From assembly GCA_017623335.1 (NCBI GenBank), contig JAGAPI010000269.1, forward strand, positions 1 through 8,531: a stretch of DNA of 8,531 nucleotides. The letters are read 5' to 3'. The notes beneath the pieces are model-generated. The model saw only the letters and a list, made by a program, of their open reading frames with translations. It searched no databases and had not been told where the DNA came from. This document shows, piece after piece, positions 5,953 through 8,531 of this stretch. Made by a program: the position numbers and the translations under genes. The stretch is from Prevotella sp. (GTDB lineage Bacteria > Bacteroidota > Bacteroidia > Bacteroidales > Bacteroidaceae). Each line of letters starts with the position of its first letter. Position 1 is the first letter of the stretch.

Positions 5953-6170
5953 CGAAAATCCTGATTGTTGCTCACTTTTCAGTCTATAACGATTTTATAT
6001 TCAGCAAGTTTTTCCGCAACAATAATTATATACGCTAAGTACCAAAACAATTTTAACGTTTTTATACAATACTCAATAATATATACAAATCTACATATCT
6101 TTACTGCATTATCCCAACTTTTCCACCACGATTCCGCAAGGGTGGTGGAAATGGTGGAAATGGTGGAAAC
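5899..6170. repeat. 272-base structure with perfect 24-bp inverted ends (MITE-like candidate)
   Basis: Bases 5899-5922 are the exact reverse complement of 6147-6170 over 24 positions. Both ends are built from the 9-mer TTTCCACCA or its complement TGGTGGAAA: two full units at 5900-5917 plus a partial one on the left, and three tandem units at 6143-6169 on the right. The roughly 224-base interior is AT-rich and holds no convincing gene. It has a third copy of the core TTTCCGCAA at 6011-6019 besides those in the two hairpins. No target-site duplication was found in the flanks. A small non-autonomous mobile element, an intergenic repeat family or a structured RNA would all fit. Confidence 0.5.
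6120..6151 (+). repeat. Hairpin with GCAA loop (right copy)
   Basis: TTTCCACCA (6120-6128) pairs with TGGTGGAAA (6143-6151). A 4-base bulge (6129-6132) follows, then TCC/GGG closes a GCAA loop at 6136-6139. Design, loop and orientation match the hairpin at 5895-5952. Two further TGGTGGAAA units follow directly at 6152-6169 and could compete for the same arms. Confidence 0.55.
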
Positions 6171-6279
6171 GTGTATTTTTTATTACAAGTTCTCACACTG
6201 CGGGTTGCCGTCCAATTCCGAAATATTGATGCCGTAAAGATATGGTGTGCCGTAGTGGATGACGGTTATAAAAGTATTA

Positions 6280-6345
6280 TGCCAGCTGCCCCATTATATT
6301 CTGCCAGCTACCAAATGACATTCTGCCTACTGCCTCGCCACATTT
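6280..6345. repeat. Three tandem degenerate 22-bp repeats
   Basis: Units start at 6280, 6302 and 6324, each opening with TGCC and sharing the pattern TGCCnnCTnCC then ATT near the end. Units 1 and 2 agree at 17 of 22 positions, units 1 and 3 at 14 of 22. The 22-bp period is about two helical turns, so the copies face the same side of the DNA, which would suit a multimeric regulator. They end about 110 bases upstream of the -33 element of the AAA-ATPase gene. Confidence 0.4.
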
Positions 6346-6370
6346 CTTCAGTCATCAAAACAAATTTCAT

Positions 6371-6380
6371 CGGTTAACCG
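6371..6380. promoter_or_regulatory. 10-bp perfect palindrome upstream of the AAA-ATPase promoter
   Basis: CGGTTAACCG is a perfect palindrome about 75 bases upstream of the -33 element at 6456. It could be an operator half-site pair. A single 10-bp palindrome can occur by chance and no second copy was seen. Confidence 0.2.
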
Positions 6381-6455
6381 TCTTCACCATAATCCACAGG
6401 TTATGTCGAACCATACTGTGTACAAAATAAAAACTTAAATATAAACGACAAAAAA

Positions 6456-6487
6456 CTTGCATAATTCGTAAAAAAGAATTAACTTTG
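6456..6487 (+). promoter_or_regulatory. Promoter of the AAA-ATPase gene
   Basis: CTTG (6456-6459), a 20-base gap and TAACTTTG (6480-6487) fit the Bacteroidetes -33/-7 pattern, with one mismatch in the -33 box. Transcription would start near 6494, leaving a leader of about 14 bases to the ATG at 6508. Confidence 0.65.
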
Positions 6488-6507
6488 CCAACAAAAGCAC
6501 GAATGAC

Positions 6508-8070
6508 ATGGAAAAGAGACAACTGAAGAGGCTGCCCGTGGGCATACAGACATTTGAGAAAATCATCAACGATGACTATCTCTACATTGACAAGACAGAG
6601 TATATATGGAACATGACACATCTCAGCAATTATATATTTCTGAGCCGTCCGAGAAGGTTCGGCAAGTCGTTGTTGGTATCCACTATCCAGTCTTACTTTG
6701 AGGGGAAGAAGGGGCTGTTCAAGGGACTCGCCATAGAAGAAAAGGAGAAAGAATGGACGGAATACCCTGTGCTGAGGTTTGACATGTCATTGGGCAAGCA
6801 CATGGAGAAGGAACAGCTGGAGAGTTATCTGCTGTTCACACTTGAAAACAACGAGCGGCGCTTCGGTCTGTCATCTGATATAAAGGCTCCAAACGTCAGG
6901 CTGGCAAACCTTATCACTAACGTATATGAGAAAACGGGTAAGCAGGTTGTTGTGCTGATTGACGAATATGACGCTCCCCTGCTCGATGTGGCACACGAGG
7001 AAAAGCAGCTGTCCGCACTCCGCAACGTGATGCGCAACTTCTACTCGCCACTGAAGACTTGTGACCCTTACCTGAAGTTCGTGTTCCTTACAGGCATAAC
7101 CAAGTTCTCGCAGCTAAGTATATTCAGCGAACTGAACAACCTGAAGAACATATCCATGAATCCCGACTATGCCGCCGTATGTGGTATTACCAAGGAGGAA
7201 ATGCTCGCCAGGATGTCGGACTACATCGACGATTATGCCGGTTATCAGCAGATTACCCGCGATGAGGCGGCAGAGGAGTTGAGAATGCAGTATGACGGCT
7301 ACCATTTCACGTGGCCGTCGCCCGACGTGTTCAATCCTTTCAGCCTGCTCAACGCATTCCAGGACCATGAGCCCAACAGCTACTGGTTTGAGTCGGGCAC
7401 TCCAACGTATCTCATAGAGATGATGAGGAAGTTCAATGTGATGCCTTCGGACATCAAGCATCAGGAAGCTATGGCATCGGCTTTTGACGCTCCTACGGAA
7501 AGCATGAAGTCTATCACTCCATTGCTTTATCAGAGCGGATACATCACTATCAAGAACTACAACCGGCTATCGCGGCTATATACACTTGACATTCCTAACC
7601 GCGAGATACTTGTAGGACTAATGGAGAATCTTCTGCCCAACTATGTTGACACCACATGGGAAGGAGGAATGACCACCATAGCCCGTATGTATCGTGCTCT
7701 CTACAACGACGACCTCGACGAAATGCTCCGCCTGCTTCAGGCATATCTTCTGACTGTGCCCTACTGCAACAACGCTGACTCAGAGGGACACTATCAGCAG
7801 ATGCTATACATCATTTTCTCGCTCATGGGCAGATATGTAGAGGTTGAGGTGCATACGCCTACAGGGCGTGTGGATATGGTGATGCGTACGCAGAAAGCCC
7901 TGTATCTCATTGAGCTTAAGCTCAACAGGAGTGCCGAGGCTGCCATGCGGCAGATAGACCTCAAAGACTATGCCTCGAAGTTTACTCTCGACAGACTGCC
8001 GACAGTGAAAATTGGCATCAACTTCGACTCGGAGAAGCACACCATCAGCGACTGGGAAATAGAGAAATAA
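6508..8070 (+). CDS. AAA-ATPase fused to a PD-(D/E)XK nuclease-like domain
   Basis: A 520-residue two-domain protein of the AAA-ATPase-like (PF09820) plus PD-(D/E)XK (PF08011-type) family, highly multiplied in Bacteroidales; function not established. N-terminal landmarks: LPVGIQTFEKI (9-19) and YIDKTEYI (26-33), standard family openers; the phosphate-binding loop SRPRRFGKSLLVS (46-58), the family's variant lacking the first Gly of a classical Walker A; Walker B VVVLIDEYDAP (147-157); and FLTGITKFSQLSIFSELNN (193-211), probably a sensor region. The C-terminal domain has GRVDMVMRTQKALYLIELK (453-471), giving Asp456, Glu469 and Lys471 as the predicted metal-binding or catalytic residues, then QIDLKDYASKF (482-492) with the usual Gln and Tyr. 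All key residues are present and the length is normal. No signal peptide; cytoplasmic. It has its own promoter, and the next gene starts 17 bases beyond its stop. Confidence 0.92.
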   Translation: MEKRQLKRLPVGIQTFEKIINDDYLYIDKTEYIWNMTHLSNYIFLSRPRRFGKSLLVSTIQSYFEGKKGLFKGLAIEEKEKEWTEYPVLRFDMSLGKHMEKEQLESYLLFTLENNERRFGLSSDIKAPNVRLANLITNVYEKTGKQVVVLIDEYDAPLLDVAHEEKQLSALRNVMRNFYSPLKTCDPYLKFVFLTGITKFSQLSIFSELNNLKNISMNPDYAAVCGITKEEMLARMSDYIDDYAGYQQITRDEAAEELRMQYDGYHFTWPSPDVFNPFSLLNAFQDHEPNSYWFESGTPTYLIEMMRKFNVMPSDIKHQEAMASAFDAPTESMKSITPLLYQSGYITIKNYNRLSRLYTLDIPNREILVGLMENLLPNYVDTTWEGGMTTIARMYRALYNDDLDEMLRLLQAYLLTVPYCNNADSEGHYQQMLYIIFSLMGRYVEVEVHTPTGRVDMVMRTQKALYLIELKLNRSAEAAMRQIDLKDYASKFTLDRLPTVKIGINFDSEKHTISDWEIEK

Positions 8071-8087
8071 TCAAAGACAAAAATACA

Positions 8088-8531
8088 ATGAACAGGAAAA
8101 CCGTCATAATCGCACTGCTCGCCCTCATAGCCATGGCGGGACAGGCACAAGTGAAATGCCACATCGAGGGCGAGCTGCGCGACACTACACAGGGCAAGAC
8201 CGTGGTTATCTGCCCAGCCAATGTGGATATACGCGTGTCTGACAACTACATCACCGCAAAGGCTGACGCACAGGGACACTTCTCCTGTGACGTGGAAACC
8301 GACAGGACAGAGCTTTACGAAGTTTTTCTGCACGAGCAATGGGAACAGGGCGCGTGGAGCAACGAGAAATTTCTCGCAGAGAACGGTGCTACGGTAAGGT
8401 TCAGTTTCGGTGATGACAAATGGAAGACCGTCAGCGGCGGTCCGGAGCAGACACTGAAAATAAAGATGGACGGCGAGGCGGAGCGTCTTTATCTGTCGAA
8501 GATGGATGCAATAGAAAGTAAGGTCAAGGCA
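8088..8531 (+). CDS. Secreted protein with DUF4369/TlpA-like N-terminus, 3' end beyond the window
   Basis: From the ATG at 8088 a frame stays open for 148 codons to the window edge. Residues 1-20 form a signal peptide (Arg3-Lys4, hydrophobic 6-17, GQA before Gln21). The mature part begins QVKCHIEGELRD and contains TAKADAQGHFSCDV and FLAENGATVRFSF. This beta-rich layout with a late 'ENG' block resembles the DUF4369-type domain that precedes thioredoxin-like domains in Bacteroidales TlpA-family proteins. Such proteins are periplasmic or envelope-anchored and are thought to act in disulfide exchange, but the thioredoxin CxxC motif, if present, lies outside the window. No TAnnTTTG box was found in the 60 bases upstream, so transcription probably reads through from the AAA-ATPase gene. 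Signal peptide and codon use support a real gene; the family call is moderate. Confidence 0.75.
   Translation, partial: MNRKTVIIALLALIAMAGQAQVKCHIEGELRDTTQGKTVVICPANVDIRVSDNYITAKADAQGHFSCDVETDRTELYEVFLHEQWEQGAWSNEKFLAENGATVRFSFGDDKWKTVSGGPEQTLKIKMDGEAERLYLSKMDAIESKVKA

Noticed and set aside
5900..6169. CRISPR array
   Set aside because: The repeats are contiguous 9-mers in opposite orientations without unique spacers of regular length, and no cas gene is near.
5965..6237. Plus-strand frame of 90 codons reading through the TGGTGGAAA repeats as VEMVEMVE
   Set aside because: It spans the AT-rich interior and repeats of the 272-base structure, shows no family features or promoter box, and is explained by the 9-base repeat keeping a frame open.
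6171..6377. Plus-strand frame of 68 codons after the repeat structure
   Set aside because: It begins at the repeat boundary, contains the 22-bp repeats, has no recognisable domain and no promoter, and is better explained as spacer.

Overview
The window looks like a Bacteroidales chromosome, most likely Prevotella or a close relative. Three things support this. Several genes are preceded by the Bacteroidetes-type -7 box TAnnTTTG. Ribosome binding sites are weak or absent. The gene families are typical of the group: a plug-and-barrel TonB-dependent receptor, a PF09820-type AAA-ATPase/PD-(D/E)XK protein, a DUF6261-like fragment, and a DUF4369-like start of a secreted protein. Coding DNA is visibly richer in G+C than the spacers. 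Species cannot be settled by eye.

Layout. (1) 1-723: a leftward 63-residue gene remnant (110-301) behind a textbook promoter (365-395), possibly the first codons of another leftward gene at the left edge, and a gene-free stretch with a long inverted repeat (492-605). (2) 724-3652: a rightward two-gene unit, an outer-membrane TonB-dependent receptor overlapping a PAP2-family phosphatase. (3) 3693-5717: two leftward genes, a secreted alpha/beta hydrolase and, upstream of it, an AraC-family regulator. Each has its own promoter, and a good intrinsic terminator lies between them. They meet the receptor/PAP2 unit tail to tail over about 40 bases holding two inverted repeats. (4) 5718-6507: a roughly 790-base AT-rich spacer, the least ordinary part of the window. 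It carries a 272-base repeat structure with perfect 24-bp inverted ends built from the 9-mer TGGTGGAAA, two GCAA-capped hairpins, a decayed echo of a signal-peptide coding segment, and a three-unit 22-bp direct repeat. (5) 6508-8531: a rightward AAA-ATPase/PD-(D/E)XK gene with its own promoter, then after 17 bases the start of a secreted DUF4369/TlpA-like protein that runs off the right edge.

How it may work together. The receptor and phosphatase are probably translated from one message and may handle a phosphorylated substrate or envelope lipid; this is inference. The AraC protein is the obvious candidate regulator of the neighbouring hydrolase. The AAA/PD-(D/E)XK gene, the repeat structure upstream of it and the decayed signal-peptide echo suggest an accessory insertion next to the TlpA-like gene, which now has no visible promoter of its own. 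No complete known mobile element, CRISPR array, tRNA or rRNA was seen.
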